From the NCBI GenBank assembly GCA_018385135.1, contig JAHAWY010000006.1, positions 1 through 64,000 of the forward strand: a stretch of 64,000 nt of DNA. Direction: 5' to 3'. The notes under the pieces were generated by a model. That model had not been told where the DNA came from. It saw only the letters and a program-made list of their open reading frames with translations, and did not search any database. Both the position numbers and the translations under genes were made by a program. This stretch comes from Oscillospiraceae bacterium (lineage in GTDB: Bacteria; Bacillota; Clostridia; Oscillospirales; Oscillospiraceae). Below are positions 13,469 to 22,895 of this stretch, piece after piece; the stretch's first letter is position 1, and every line of letters begins with the position of its first letter.

Positions 13469-15742
13469 TCACTGAGTTAAACGAGCGCGCAGACCACTGT
13501 ATCTTCTGGTGACTTTATGGTTATCAATCATGCGGATTAAGGTGTCATCGCTGCCGACGACTATAAGAAGCTCTTTTGCGCGGGTTACTGCTGTGTAAAG
13601 GATGCTGCGGTTCAATAGCTGAGCGGGAGCGTCGCAGGTCAAAAGCACAACGGCGCGGTATTCGCTGCCCTGAGATTTATGAACGGTCATGGCGAAAGCG
13701 TGCTCCAGCTCCGAAAGCATATCAAAGCCGTATGCCGCCGCCCTGTCGTCGAACAAAACGGTCAGAAACTCGTTTTCCGTGTCAATTGCGGCAATCGTAC
13801 CTACGTCACCGTTGTAAATCCCCGTTCCGTGAGGCGGCTTGCTGCCGAGAGTGATATGCGGAATAACAGAGCCGTCCTCCAGCGTTTCAAAGCTCACCTC
13901 ATCTGGTTTAGACCATATTATATCATAGTTATTTCTGATTTGCATTACCCTGTCGCCCACTCGAAAGACAATTTCGCCGTATTTTTTCTCTTTTTTCAGC
14001 GGGGATTGAGGATTTAACACGCTTTGCAGAACGGAGTTAAGATAAACCGTGCCGGTTTCGCCCCGTCTGGTGGGGCTTAGCACTTGGATCTCTGCGGCGG
14101 GTATGCCCATCTTCTTTGGCAAGCGCTGCGAGCAAAGCTCGGCAACTGTCTCCACCGCCTGAGTGGGATTGGTGCGTCGCAGGAAGAAAAAGTCCCCGTC
14201 GGCTGTATTGGAATGCAGGTTGGGGTAATCTCCCCTGTTTATTATGTGCGCGTTGGTAACGATTTGGCTCATCGCCGTCTGGCGAAAAATCTCCGTCAGG
14301 CGCACAGTCGGCACGACGCTGCTACGGATGATATCATTAAACACATGACCCGGTCCTACGCTGGGAAGCTGGTCGGCGTCGCCCACCATAACAAGGCGGC
14401 AGCCATGCGGCATGGCGCAAAGCAGCGCTTGAAACAGGCAAATGTCTATCATCGAGCATTCGTCTAAAATCACCGCGTCACAGACAAGCGGCTCATCCTC
14501 ATCTCGGCGAAAGACAAGCTCGTCGCCCTCCTCTGAAAAGCCCGCCTCCAAAAGGCGATGAACGGTTGAAGCCTCGCGCCCGGAAAGCTCGCTCATGCGC
14601 TTTGCGGCGCGACCGGTCGGTGCGGTGAGCAGGGTTTTCAGTCCCAGCTTATCAAACAAGGCTACAATGCCCCGCACCGTAGTTGTTTTGCCTGTTCCCG
14701 GTCCGCCTGTCAACACCATCACCGTGTTTTCCGCCGCAATGCGCAAAGCGTGAAGCTGCAAGTCGGCGTAGCTGACGCTCATTTCCTCCTCTATTTCGGA
14801 GATGAGCTGATCCACGTTCTTTTTAAGTGTTATTCTCTCGCCGCTCATTTCCTTAATGCGCTCGGCAGCGTAGGTCTCCGCCTCGTAAAGCGAGGTGAGG
14901 TAGCACGCTTCCCTGTCGGCGATAGTGCAGCGCAGCATTTCGCCGCTGTCGCACATGACTTCCATTGCCTCCTCCACCGCCTCCGCGGGAACCTCAATAA
15001 GCTGGGAGGTGGCGGCAATCAGCTTTTCAACGGGAATGAAGCAGTGACCGTTGCGGGAATTGTGGCGAAGCTCAAAAAGCGTCGCTGCGGCAACGCGCTC
15101 GGCGCTGTCGCCCTCAAAGCCCATGCTCAAGGCAAGATTATCCGCCTCGGCAAAGCTTGCGCCGATGCGCTCACCCGCAATGATATACGGGTTCTCCTCC
15201 AAAAGCTCCATCGCATCGTTGCCGTAAAGACGATACAGCCTTATGGCGACGGCAGGACGAACGGAGTAGTTGCTAAGATGTTCGATCAAGCGGCGCAGCG
15301 CCGCCTGCTTTCTGAACTCATCAGAAATCTCCGCCGCCTTTTTCGCGCTGATGCCCTTTACCTGCACAAGTCTCTCAGGCTCGTTTTCGATTACCTGAAG
15401 CGTTTTTGCGCCAAACTCGGTCACAAGCAGCGTCGCCGTTGCCGGTCCAACGCCCTTGATAGCGCGCGATGCGAGAAATTCATAGATTTCGTTTGCGCCG
15501 ACGGGCATACTGCGCTGCGCCCATTCAGCCTTGAACTGCTCGCCGTGCACACTGTGCTTTTCAAAGCCGCCGTAAACGCATATTCGCTCGCCGGGGCAGG
15601 CAAAGGGCAGACAGCCGACAACGGTTATCGTTTCTCCGTCCATCGTTTCAAGCTTGATGACGGTATAGCCGTTTTCCTCGTTTTGGAACAAAACCGCCTT
15701 TACCGTACCCGCTATTTCTATGTAGTCAGTAGTTGTGTCCAT
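13469..15742 (-). CDS. recD2: RecD2-type ATP-dependent DNA helicase
   Basis: This 757-residue superfamily 1B helicase has an N-terminal OB-like domain (GTVKAVLFQNEENGYTV) and helix-hairpin-helix repeats (AIKGVGPATATLLV). They are followed by the helicase core with Walker A GGPGTGKTTT, Walker B DECSM, motif III GDADQLPSVGPG and motif VI-type TVHKSQGSEY. Length and layout fit RecD2, which works without RecBC in repair of damaged or stalled forks. The ATG at 15742 is used because 64 upstream codons in frame are not family-like. Its start overlaps the end of the preceding small gene by 17 bases, which suggests translational coupling. A GGAG site lies 11 bases upstream. Confidence 0.9.
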   Translation of the reverse strand: MDTTTDYIEIAGTVKAVLFQNEENGYTVIKLETMDGETITVVGCLPFACPGERICVYGGFEKHSVHGEQFKAEWAQRSMPVGANEIYEFLASRAIKGVGPATATLLVTEFGAKTLQVIENEPERLVQVKGISAKKAAEISDEFRKQAALRRLIEHLSNYSVRPAVAIRLYRLYGNDAMELLEENPYIIAGERIGASFAEADNLALSMGFEGDSAERVAAATLFELRHNSRNGHCFIPVEKLIAATSQLIEVPAEAVEEAMEVMCDSGEMLRCTIADREACYLTSLYEAETYAAERIKEMSGERITLKKNVDQLISEIEEEMSVSYADLQLHALRIAAENTVMVLTGGPGTGKTTTVRGIVALFDKLGLKTLLTAPTGRAAKRMSELSGREASTVHRLLEAGFSEEGDELVFRRDEDEPLVCDAVILDECSMIDICLFQALLCAMPHGCRLVMVGDADQLPSVGPGHVFNDIIRSSVVPTVRLTEIFRQTAMSQIVTNAHIINRGDYPNLHSNTADGDFFFLRRTNPTQAVETVAELCSQRLPKKMGIPAAEIQVLSPTRRGETGTVYLNSVLQSVLNPQSPLKKEKKYGEIVFRVGDRVMQIRNNYDIIWSKPDEVSFETLEDGSVIPHITLGSKPPHGTGIYNGDVGTIAAIDTENEFLTVLFDDRAAAYGFDMLSELEHAFAMTVHKSQGSEYRAVVLLTCDAPAQLLNRSILYTAVTRAKELLIVVGSDDTLIRMIDNHKVTRRYSGLRARLTQ

Positions 15743-16094
15743 CGTAATTGCCGCTCCGTAAAATAAAGAATTCGAGCTGGTCGGGGTTGCAGAGATACAC
15801 GCCCTCGCGGCTGTCGGCAAGTAATCGCGCGGCAAAAGCCGTGTCCAGATCCATTCCGTCATCCACCAGCAGTATCCGCGCGGGAAGGTCGCCGTTTCTT
15901 CGCATCCACAGCAGGGTCGAAACCGTACTCTCAAGCTGCGGCGCGCTGCCGTTTACAGCTACGACAACGCTGATTTTTTTCTCGTCGCCGCAATGCCATG
16001 CCTTTTTTAAAAGCCTGCCCTTTGCCTGCCACAAAAGGATGAGCACGGCAAAGCACATAACGCCCGCCATGATGATTTGAATGATGTTACTCAT
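15726..16094 (-). CDS. Small membrane-anchored protein, glycosyltransferase-2-like fragment
   Basis: This 122-residue protein begins with one hydrophobic helix (residues 3-20, IIQIIMAGVMCFAVLILLW), then a basic turn. A soluble part follows, starting KKISVVVAVNGSAPQLESTV and continuing ARILLVDDGMDLDT. The second part resembles the first two strands of a GT-A nucleotide-sugar fold, with DDG at the position of a metal-binding motif, but the rest of a glycosyltransferase is absent. The AGGTGG before the ATG at 16094 and the tight overlap with recD2 support expression. Function unknown; it may be a conserved operon companion rather than an enzyme. Confidence 0.7.
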   Translation of the reverse strand: MSNIIQIIMAGVMCFAVLILLWQAKGRLLKKAWHCGDEKKISVVVAVNGSAPQLESTVSTLLWMRRNGDLPARILLVDDGMDLDTAFAARLLADSREGVYLCNPDQLEFFILRSGNYDGHNY

Positions 16095-16168
16095 AAGCTC
16101 TCCACCTTTCAGCCCATTATACGATGCGGAGAGCAATTTGTGACATAGCGCCGTTTAAGGCAGGCTAT

Positions 16169-16657
16169 TTACTGAAAGATAGCGAAAAAGCCATAGGTAA
16201 TGCCCGTTACCAAAACACCCGCGATAAGAACGCCCAGGAAAATTGCGGGAATTGCATGTTTAAGGCGGATGCCCATAATCGCGGCAACGAGAGCTCCCGT
16301 CCAAGCGCCCGTACCCGGCAGCGGGATAGCCACGAGCACCATCAGTCCCAAAAGTTGATAGCGATGCACCTTCTCCCACTTGCCCTCGGCTCGCTTTTCC
16401 ATTGAGGAGACTGCCCGCTCAAGCCACACGCTTTTCGAGCGAAGCCACTCAAACACCCTCCTGATGAACAAAATGATAAACGGAACGGGGATCATGTTGC
16501 CCAAAACGCTTATCAGCATGGACTGCCAGTGTCCTAACCCGATGGACACGCCAAGCGGGATAGCCCCGCGAAGCTCCAAAACAGGCAGCATAGCAACAAT
16601 AAAGGTTATCAGCATTCTGCCGAAATCGGTTTCCTGTAAAGAATCTATAAGCGTCAA
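16169..16657 (-). CDS. COG2426 small multi-drug export family membrane protein
   Basis: This 162-residue protein has about four hydrophobic segments and the two near-repeat motifs of the family: LPVLELRGAIPLG near residue 24 and AIPLPGTGAWTGALVA near 109, each an amphipathic re-entrant loop pattern. These resemble the DedA-like or VTT architecture. The family name comes from weak export data and the substrate is not known. It lies 18 bases downstream of uvrA in the same operon. No signal peptide is seen beyond the first helix. Confidence 0.8.
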   Translation of the reverse strand: MTLIDSLQETDFGRMLITFIVAMLPVLELRGAIPLGVSIGLGHWQSMLISVLGNMIPVPFIILFIRRVFEWLRSKSVWLERAVSSMEKRAEGKWEKVHRYQLLGLMVLVAIPLPGTGAWTGALVAAIMGIRLKHAIPAIFLGVLIAGVLVTGITYGFFAIFQ

Positions 16658-16675
16658 TTTATCCTCCTCATTTAC

Positions 16676-19498
16676 TTACAGCAGCTTTTTCAAAAACTGT
16701 CCCGTGTAGCTCCTGCCGCACTTGGCGCAATCCTCCGGTGTTCCGACAAAAACCAGCTCGCCGCCCATATCTCCGCCCTCCGGTCCGAGGTCTATTATGT
16801 GGTCGGCGGTTTTGATGACATCAAGGTTGTGCTCTATCACTACAACGGTGTTGCCCGCTTCAACAAGTCTATCCAGCATTTTTATCAGCATCGCCACATC
16901 GGCGGTGTGAAGTCCCGTGGTAGGCTCGTCAAGGATATATACGGTTTTGCCCGTCGAGCGCTTGCAAAGCTCGGTGGCAAGCTTAATACGCTGTGCTTCG
17001 CCGCCGGAGAGCGTTGTTGACGCCTGTCCCAGCTTGATATAGCCAAGCCCCACGTCGCACAGGGTTTGGAGCTGAGTTCTGATTTTCTGAAGGTTGGAGA
17101 AAAAGCCCGTCGCCTCCTCCACCGTCATATCCAGCACCTCCGCGATGTTTTTGCCCTTATAGCGAACCTCGAGCGTTTCGCGGTTATAGCGCTTGCCCTT
17201 GCACACCTCGCAGGGAACGAAGATATCCGGCAGAAAGTGCATTTCGATTTTAACAAGCCCATCGCCCGCGCACGCCTCGCAGCGTCCGCCGCGAACATTG
17301 AAGGAAAAGCGTCCCGCGCCGTAGCCGCGAAGCTTTGCATCCTGCGTTTGAGCAAAGAGGTCTCGTATCTCGTTGAATACGCCCGTGTAGGTGGCGGGGT
17401 TGGAGCGCGGAGTCCTGCCGATGGGGCTTTGGTCGATATTTATGACCTTGTCCACATATTCTATTCCGTCAATGCAGTCGTGCGCGCCCGCGTGGGTCTT
17501 GGCACGGTTCAGGTCGGCGGCAAGCTTTTTATAGAGAATCTCGTTTATCAGAGAGGACTTTCCGCTGCCCGAAACACCTGTTACACAGGTGAAAGCGCCC
17601 AAAGGAATCTCAACATCGATGTTTTTGAGGTTGTTCTCCCTCGCCCCGCGGATCACAAGGCTTTTGCCGCTGCCCGCGCGTCTTTTTGCAGGCACGGCTA
17701 TGGTTTTTCTGCCGCTTAAATACTGACCTGTAACCGAACGCTCGCAGGCGCAGATCTCGTCCACAGAGCCGGCGCAGACTATCTCACCGCCGTGGACGCC
17801 CGCTCCCGGTCCTACGTCAACAATAAAGTCAGCCGCGCGCATCGTGTCCTCATCGTGCTCCACAACAACAAGGGTGTTGCCCAAATCGCGCAGCTCGCGC
17901 AGAGTGCCGAGAAGCTTTTCGTTGTCGCGCTGGTGCAGCCCAATGCTCGGCTCGTCGAGAATATAGAGAACGCCGACGAGGGATGAGCCAATCTGCGTTG
18001 CCAGCCGAATTCTCTGACTCTCGCCGCCGGAAAGCGTTCCCGCGGCGCGCGAGAGAGTGAGGTATTGCAGCCCGACGCTGTTTAAAAATCCGAGACGTGA
18101 GCGTATCTCCTTTAAAATCCTGTCGGCAATCATCATGTCCCTGTCGGAGAGCTTCAGCTCCTCAATGAAGGTCAGCGCGTCCTTAACGGATTTTTCGCAA
18201 AACTCGGCTATGCTGATGCCGCCGACGGTAACGGCAAGGGCGGTTTTTTTAAGGCGCTTTCCGTCGCATTCGGGGCAGTGGAATTCGCCCATATATTGCT
18301 CGATCTCGCTTTTTGTGCCGGGGCTTTGCGTTTCGCGGTAGCGGCGCTCAAGGTTGTTTACAATGCCCTCAAAGGGCTGGTTTAAAGTTCCCTTGCCGCG
18401 CGGCTGGTCGTAATGCAAAGTCAGCTTCTCGCCGTGCGTACCGTAGAGAATGATGTCAATTACCTCAGGTGAAAGGTTTTTTACAGGCTCGGTAAGCGAA
18501 AACTTATATTTTTTTGACAGCGCCTCAAAATACATTCTGGAGATGCCGTCGCTCCGGACATTGCCCCAGCCGCTGGCGCTGATAGCACCGTCTAAAATGC
18601 TCATGTCGGGGTCGGGCATGATCAGCTCCGGCATAATGCGAAGCAAAACGCCCAGACCACCACACTTTTCACAAGCTCCAAAGGGGTTGTTGAACGAAAA
18701 CATTCGGGGCGAAAGCTCCTCGATGGATATGCCGCAATCATCGCAGGCATAGTTCTGTGAAAAGCTCAGCTCGCGCTGCTCGTCGGGAACGTCAACAATG
18801 ACAAGCCCGCCCGAAAGCGCCGCGGCGGTCTCCGTGGAGTCGGTAAGGCGGCGAACGGCGTCAGGCTTAACCACAAGACGGTCAACGATGATTTCGATGC
18901 TGTGCTTTTTGTTTTTATCAAGCACTATGTCCTCGCTCAGGTCATATATGCTGCCGTCTGCACGGACGCGAACATAGCCGCTTTTCCGTGCGTCCTCGAA
19001 AACCTTGTGGTATTCGCCCTTGCGCGCGCGAACGACGGGGGCAAGAATTTGTATCTTTGTCCCCTCAGGCAGCAGCATTATCTGGTCGATAATCTGGTCA
19101 ATAGTCTGCTGCTTTATCTCCTTGCCGCATTTTGGGCAGTGCGGCACGCCGATGCGCGCCCATAAAAGGCGCAGATAATCGTAAATCTCAGTGACCGTGC
19201 CCACGGTGGAGCGCGGGTTTTTTGACGTTGTTTTCTGGTCTATCGATATGGCGGGGGACAGCCCGTCGATATAGTCAACATCCGGCTTATCCATCTGACC
19301 CAAAAACATTCTCGCATAGGAAGAAAGCGACTCTACATAGCGGCGCTGTCCCTCGGCATAGATAGTGTCAAACGCGAGAGAGGTCTTGCCGCTGCCTGAG
19401 ACGCCGGTAAATACTACAAGCTTGTCTCTCGGTATCTCCAGCTCGATGTTTTTAAGATTGTTCTCCCTCGCGCCCTTGATATAAATGCTGTCTCTCAT
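16676..19498 (-). CDS. uvrA: Excinuclease ABC subunit A
   Basis: This 940-residue nucleotide excision repair protein recognises bulky DNA lesions and loads UvrB. Two ABC modules are visible, with Walker [15 protein letters not shown] near residue 32 and [14 protein letters not shown] near 640. Two ABC signature motifs ([24 protein letters not shown]) and zinc modules (CDDCG...CEKCGG and CEACAG...CEVCKG) are also present. Length is normal. It is the first gene of a six-gene operon reading down to mreB. I found no convincing Gram-positive LexA box near its promoter. uvrB is not in the window. Confidence 0.97.
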   Translation of the reverse strand: MRDSIYIKGARENNLKNIELEIPRDKLVVFTGVSGSGKTSLAFDTIYAEGQRRYVESLSSYARMFLGQMDKPDVDYIDGLSPAISIDQKTTSKNPRSTVGTVTEIYDYLRLLWARIGVPHCPKCGKEIKQQTIDQIIDQIMLLPEGTKIQILAPVVRARKGEYHKVFEDARKSGYVRVRADGSIYDLSEDIVLDKNKKHSIEIIVDRLVVKPDAVRRLTDSTETAAALSGGLVIVDVPDEQRELSFSQNYACDDCGISIEELSPRMFSFNNPFGACEKCGGLGVLLRIMPELIMPDPDMSILDGAISASGWGNVRSDGISRMYFEALSKKYKFSLTEPVKNLSPEVIDIILYGTHGEKLTLHYDQPRGKGTLNQPFEGIVNNLERRYRETQSPGTKSEIEQYMGEFHCPECDGKRLKKTALAVTVGGISIAEFCEKSVKDALTFIEELKLSDRDMMIADRILKEIRSRLGFLNSVGLQYLTLSRAAGTLSGGESQRIRLATQIGSSLVGVLYILDEPSIGLHQRDNEKLLGTLRELRDLGNTLVVVEHDEDTMRAADFIVDVGPGAGVHGGEIVCAGSVDEICACERSVTGQYLSGRKTIAVPAKRRAGSGKSLVIRGARENNLKNIDVEIPLGAFTCVTGVSGSGKSSLINEILYKKLAADLNRAKTHAGAHDCIDGIEYVDKVINIDQSPIGRTPRSNPATYTGVFNEIRDLFAQTQDAKLRGYGAGRFSFNVRGGRCEACAGDGLVKIEMHFLPDIFVPCEVCKGKRYNRETLEVRYKGKNIAEVLDMTVEEATGFFSNLQKIRTQLQTLCDVGLGYIKLGQASTTLSGGEAQRIKLATELCKRSTGKTVYILDEPTTGLHTADVAMLIKMLDRLVEAGNTVVVIEHNLDVIKTADHIIDLGPEGGDMGGELVFVGTPEDCAKCGRSYTGQFLKKLL

Positions 19499-19571
19499 AG
19501 TCCTTACCCTCGATTACTTCCCTGCGGCGAAGTCACAGCCGCCATATCTTCAAATTTTGTCATATCGGTAT

Positions 19572-19600
19572 ATTATACCCGAATTTTGTGAATATTTCAA
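19572..19600 (-). promoter_or_regulatory. Sigma-A promoter for the uvrA operon
   Basis: TTGAAA (19595-19600), 17-base spacer, TATAAT (19572-19577) on the minus strand. The start would be near 19565, giving a leader of about 65 bases. Confidence 0.8.
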
Positions 19601-19624
19601 GGCTTAAAGACATTCAAATATGCG

Positions 19625-19653
19625 AAAGGGGAAAGGGCTTTCACCCTCTCCCC
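19625..19653 (-). terminator. Terminator after the radical SAM gene
   Basis: GGGGAGAGGG pairs with CCCTTTCCCC (19644-19653 with 19628-19637, one G-U) around a six-base loop, and only three T residues follow on the minus strand. It begins two bases after the stop codon and ends the trmH-to-radical-SAM operon. Confidence 0.65.
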
Positions 19654-19655
19654 GT

Positions 19656-20666
19656 CTAATCCTCAGCCGCTCTTAGCGCACCTTTAGGCACATCTCCCGC
19701 GTGGATTTTTATTTGCTTTATTCCAAGCTCGCTTTGAAGCCTTTCAATGTTTTCCCTGTGCTGCCCAACCATCATCGAAATCTGCGACGGATGCACGAAA
19801 AGCAAAACGCGCTCACTCCCCCGCATATCCTCCAGCAGCTCTCTCGCGCGCTTATACAGCACTCTTGAGCGCACCAGCTCACCCAGCGCGGGATGATACG
19901 CTCCGCCGACGGCGCCGCCGCATGAAAGCTCGTCCGATGGGTTGAGTCCAAGACGGATTATGGGTATCCGCGCTCTTTCAAACCTCGGCAAAAGCTCCGC
20001 GCAGTATTCCACCGCCTGTTCCACCGTATGCTCGGCGTATTCGCCGCGCCGCCAAAGCTCGCAAAGCGGCGTGTCCTCAATTATGACGGTCGGGTAAATG
20101 CGAACGCCGTCGGGCTTTAAAGCGATTATGCGCTCAGCCGTTTCAATGCTTCTTTCTAAGCTGTCACCCGGAAGCCCCGTCATCATCTGCAAAATAAGCT
20201 CAAAGCCCGCCGCGCGCACAAGCCGCGCGGCTTTTTCGGTCTGTTCCGCTGTGTGCCCCCTGCCGCTTTGCTTTAAAACCTCATCGCACATCGACTGCGC
20301 GCCCAGTTCAATCGTTTTGACACCATATTCCTTCAGGCGGTCAAGCGTTTGCGCATCAATGGCGTCCGGGCGGGTGGACAGGCGAAGCGAGTCAACCGCT
20401 CCCTCTCGCAGATAGGGCTGTGCCGCGTCAAGCAGCTCGTTTTGAAGCTGTTCGGGTATCGCCGTGAAGCTGCCGCCGTAATACGCGAGCTGTGCTTTCA
20501 CGCCCTCCGGCAGCTTTCCATAGCTGCCATCAAGTGCAAGGCGCACGCTTTCAGCGCAGGCGGGCTTAGTCTGTCCGGCGATGCGGCGCTGATTGCAGAA
20601 TACACAGTTGTTCGGGCAGCCGAGATGCGGCACAAAAACCGGGATTATGCTGCGTTTGGGTGTCAT
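19656..20666 (-). CDS. Elp3-like radical SAM protein without acetyltransferase domain
   Basis: This 336-residue radical SAM enzyme binds its cluster through C17-x3-C21-x2-C24 (LGCPNNCVFCNQ). GGSFTAIP, ELGAQSM and MTGLPGD follow at the expected SAM-domain places. Overall it resembles the Elp3/COG1243 radical SAM family, but it ends near residue 336, whereas archaeal and eukaryotic Elp3 continue into an acetyltransferase domain. That Firmicutes form sits next to rnc in many genomes, which suggests an RNA-linked role; none is proven. Its ATG overlaps the rnc stop by four bases (ATGA), so the two are translationally coupled. Confidence 0.85.
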   Translation of the reverse strand: MTPKRSIIPVFVPHLGCPNNCVFCNQRRIAGQTKPACAESVRLALDGSYGKLPEGVKAQLAYYGGSFTAIPEQLQNELLDAAQPYLREGAVDSLRLSTRPDAIDAQTLDRLKEYGVKTIELGAQSMCDEVLKQSGRGHTAEQTEKAARLVRAAGFELILQMMTGLPGDSLERSIETAERIIALKPDGVRIYPTVIIEDTPLCELWRRGEYAEHTVEQAVEYCAELLPRFERARIPIIRLGLNPSDELSCGGAVGGAYHPALGELVRSRVLYKRARELLEDMRGSERVLLFVHPSQISMMVGQHRENIERLQSELGIKQIKIHAGDVPKGALRAAED

Positions 20667-21340
20667 TTGGAAAGCTCCTCGATGCCGCTTTTGGCGGCAA
20701 GCTGCTCCGCTTCCTTTTTTGTGCGCCCGCTGCCTGTGCCGATGATTTTGCCGTTTAGACGAAGCTCAACGGTAAAGGTCTTGTTGTGGTCAGGACCGCT
20801 CTCTGAAACAGTTTCGTAGGAAAGGCTCTGCCCGTGCTTTTTCTGTACCAGCTCTTGCAGCGCTGTTTTATAGTCGCTGACCGGGTGCGCCTGCTCAATG
20901 TCGGCATCCGATAGCAGGTGCTTGTAGATAAAGTCCTTGGCAGTATCAATCCCGCCGTCTAAATACATGGCGGCGATGAGAGCCTCAACAGCGTCGGCAA
21001 GGATGGACTCTCTGTGTCTGCCGCCAGTATGCTCCTCGCCGCGTCCGAGGCGGATATAGCGTCCCAGCTCAAGTGCCTTTGCGATTTCATAAAGGCTGTG
21101 CTCACAGACAAGCTCCGCACGCAGGCGGGTCATCTGTCCCTCCGGCATCTGCGGGAACTGCAAAAACAGATAAGTAGCGACCACCTGCCCCAGCACACTG
21201 TCGCCCAGAAATTCCAGCCGTTCGTTGCACTCGATGCCCTCTGAACGGTTTTCGTTGGCGTAGGAGCTGTGGGTCAGTGCCGTAAGCAGCAGCTTTTTCT
21301 CCTTGAAGCTGTATCCAAGTTTATTTTCAAGTCCTTCCAT
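20663..21340 (-). CDS. rnc: Ribonuclease III
   Basis: This 225-residue enzyme cleaves double-stranded RNA in rRNA and mRNA maturation. The catalytic signature NERLEFLGDSVLG is near residue 38, and a second acidic helix (AVEALIAAMYLDGG) follows near 115. A double-stranded RNA-binding domain occupies about residues 152-222, ending in GRTKKEAEQLAAKSGIEEL. The ATG at 21340 is chosen because GGAGG lies upstream and the added 37 codons of the longer frame are not family-like. It follows acpP in the common Firmicutes order plsX-acpP-rnc, separated by a hairpin that may attenuate readthrough. Confidence 0.95.
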   Translation of the reverse strand: MEGLENKLGYSFKEKKLLLTALTHSSYANENRSEGIECNERLEFLGDSVLGQVVATYLFLQFPQMPEGQMTRLRAELVCEHSLYEIAKALELGRYIRLGRGEEHTGGRHRESILADAVEALIAAMYLDGGIDTAKDFIYKHLLSDADIEQAHPVSDYKTALQELVQKKHGQSLSYETVSESGPDHNKTFTVELRLNGKIIGTGSGRTKKEAEQLAAKSGIEELSK

Positions 21341-21370
21341 TGCAAACCTTTCCTCCTGGATTAACGCGCA

Positions 21371-21403
21371 AAGGAGCCGACGCTGCACTTGCCTCGGCTC
21401 CTT
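21371..21403 (-). terminator. Hairpin between acpP and rnc
   Basis: A 10-bp stem (AAGGAGCCGA at 21371-21380 with 21394-21403) has a 13-base loop and TTTGCGCG after it on the minus strand. It may lower rnc expression relative to acpP, or stabilise the acpP mRNA end. Confidence 0.5.
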
Positions 21404-21467
21404 GTATGCCACTGCCGCAACGCGGCAAACGTGGTATGCGGTTTTCTGCACAATGACCGGCTAAAGC

Positions 21468-21704
21468 TCAGTCCTGAACATAGCGGCTGACGTAATCGAC
21501 CAGGTCGCCAACGGTGACGATTTTCTTGAGATCATCGTCGGAAACCTCGGAGAGGGAGAACTCCTCCTCAAGAGCCATGGTAAGCTCAACAACGTCCAGA
21601 GAGTCAGCGCCCAGATCGTCAACGAAAGACGTTTCCATAGTGACCGTTTCCGGCTCAACCACAAACTGCTCGCAAATCAACTGCTGAATTTTCTCAAAAA
21701 CCAT
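21468..21704 (-). CDS. acpP: Acyl carrier protein
   Basis: This 78-residue acidic four-helix protein carries growing fatty acids on a phosphopantetheine arm. The attachment site is [18 protein letters not shown], with the serine near residue 36. The ATG at 21704 has GGAGG eight bases upstream; an in-frame TTG 15 bases earlier lacks a site. It lies after plsX, the usual partner that uses acyl-ACP to make acyl phosphate. The 165-base gap between plsX and acpP shows no clear promoter, so acpP is probably expressed from the operon plus possible processing. Confidence 0.95.
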   Translation of the reverse strand: MVFEKIQQLICEQFVVEPETVTMETSFVDDLGADSLDVVELTMALEEEFSLSEVSDDDLKKIVTVGDLVDYVSRYVQD

Positions 21705-21869
21705 GAATTTTGCCTCCAATACGCCACAGGCGCAAAAAGTAATACTTGTCTCCGCAGGGGGAGCAAAACAGTCGTTTTAATGCAGGGCAGAGCCGTTTTT
21801 AGCTAATCTGCGTCTCGGTTTAGTGCCTTGCTGAATTGATAATAGTAATATTAAGCAGACTTGTCAAGA

Positions 21870-22895
21870 CTATTCTTCCTTAGAGATAGTCATTAGGTCA
21901 ATATTTTTGGCAATTTCTTCTGCGATGCCGGATCTGGTGAAGCAAATCGCCTGATTAATCGCGTTTTTGACAGCTCTCGCATCGGACGAGCCGTGCGCTT
22001 TGATAACGGGCTTTGTTATACCGAGCATGGCTGTGCCTCCTATTTCGGAGGGGTCGAGAATTTTCTTCAGCTCACCCAGCTTGCTTTTGACCAGAAGCGC
22101 GCCCAGTTTGGATTTCACCCCGGACATGAGCAAGGCTTTCAGATTAACAGAAACAAATTTTGCCGTTCCCTCAATCGACTTTAGCATAATATTGCCCGAA
22201 AAGCCGTCCGTTATAACCACATCGACCGTGTCAAAAAAGATATCTCTCGCCTCAACATTGCCGATAAAGTTGATGTTGCCCGCCGTGTCCGCCTCTTTGA
22301 GCAGGGCAAAGGTCTCCTTTTGCAGAGCCGAGCCCTTTGTGTCCTCCGCGCCGACGTTGAGCAGACCTATGCGCGGCTTGGGGCAGCCCATAATGGTGCG
22401 TGCGTAAAAGCTGCCCATATAGGCAAACTGAAGAAGATACTCAGGCGTGCATTCAACATTTGCGCCGCAGTCGATAAGCATTGCACCCTTGCCGCCGTTG
22501 GGTAAAACCGGTGCAAGCGCCGCGCGGCGGATGCCCTTGACGCGCTTAACGATAAGCGTTGCACCCGCGAGCAGCGCGCCTGTGCTGCCCGCTGAGATGC
22601 AGGCATCTCCCTCGCCGTCATGCAGCATGGTAAGCGCAACTGCCATAGACGAGTTTTTCTTGGTGCGGAGAACGGTTGAAGGGTCATCCTCCATTTCGAC
22701 GACCTCATCAGCGTTGACTACCTTCACACGAGCACCAAGCTCCTCGGCGTGCTCGTTTTTAAGGCAGGCTCTGACCTCGTTTTCACGTCCAACAAGCGTT
22801 ATGTCGATATTATATTCACGAACCGCCTCAATTGCTCCCTTAACGATTTCGGCAGGTGCATTGTCGCCACCCATCGCGTCAACAATAATCCTCAT
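21870..22895 (-). CDS. plsX: Phosphate acyltransferase PlsX
   Basis: This 341-residue peripheral membrane enzyme converts acyl-ACP and phosphate to acyl phosphate, the first step of PlsX/PlsY phospholipid synthesis. It begins with the hallmark IVDAMGGDNAP and continues with the typical STGALLA, GANVECTPEYL and VVTDGFSGN segments. Length is normal. Its ATG overlaps the trmFO stop by four bases, and AAGGAGG is inside the end of trmFO, so the two are translationally coupled. No FapR-type site was seen; fatty acid control, if any, is elsewhere in the operon. Confidence 0.96.
   Translation of the reverse strand: MRIIVDAMGGDNAPAEIVKGAIEAVREYNIDITLVGRENEVRACLKNEHAEELGARVKVVNADEVVEMEDDPSTVLRTKKNSSMAVALTMLHDGEGDACISAGSTGALLAGATLIVKRVKGIRRAALAPVLPNGGKGAMLIDCGANVECTPEYLLQFAYMGSFYARTIMGCPKPRIGLLNVGAEDTKGSALQKETFALLKEADTAGNINFIGNVEARDIFFDTVDVVITDGFSGNIMLKSIEGTAKFVSVNLKALLMSGVKSKLGALLVKSKLGELKKILDPSEIGGTAMLGITKPVIKAHGSSDARAVKNAINQAICFTRSGIAEEIAKNIDLMTISKEE

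Noticed and set aside
19499..19570. SOS (LexA) box upstream of uvrA
   Set aside because: No CGAAC-N4-GTTCG type sequence is present between promoter and gene.
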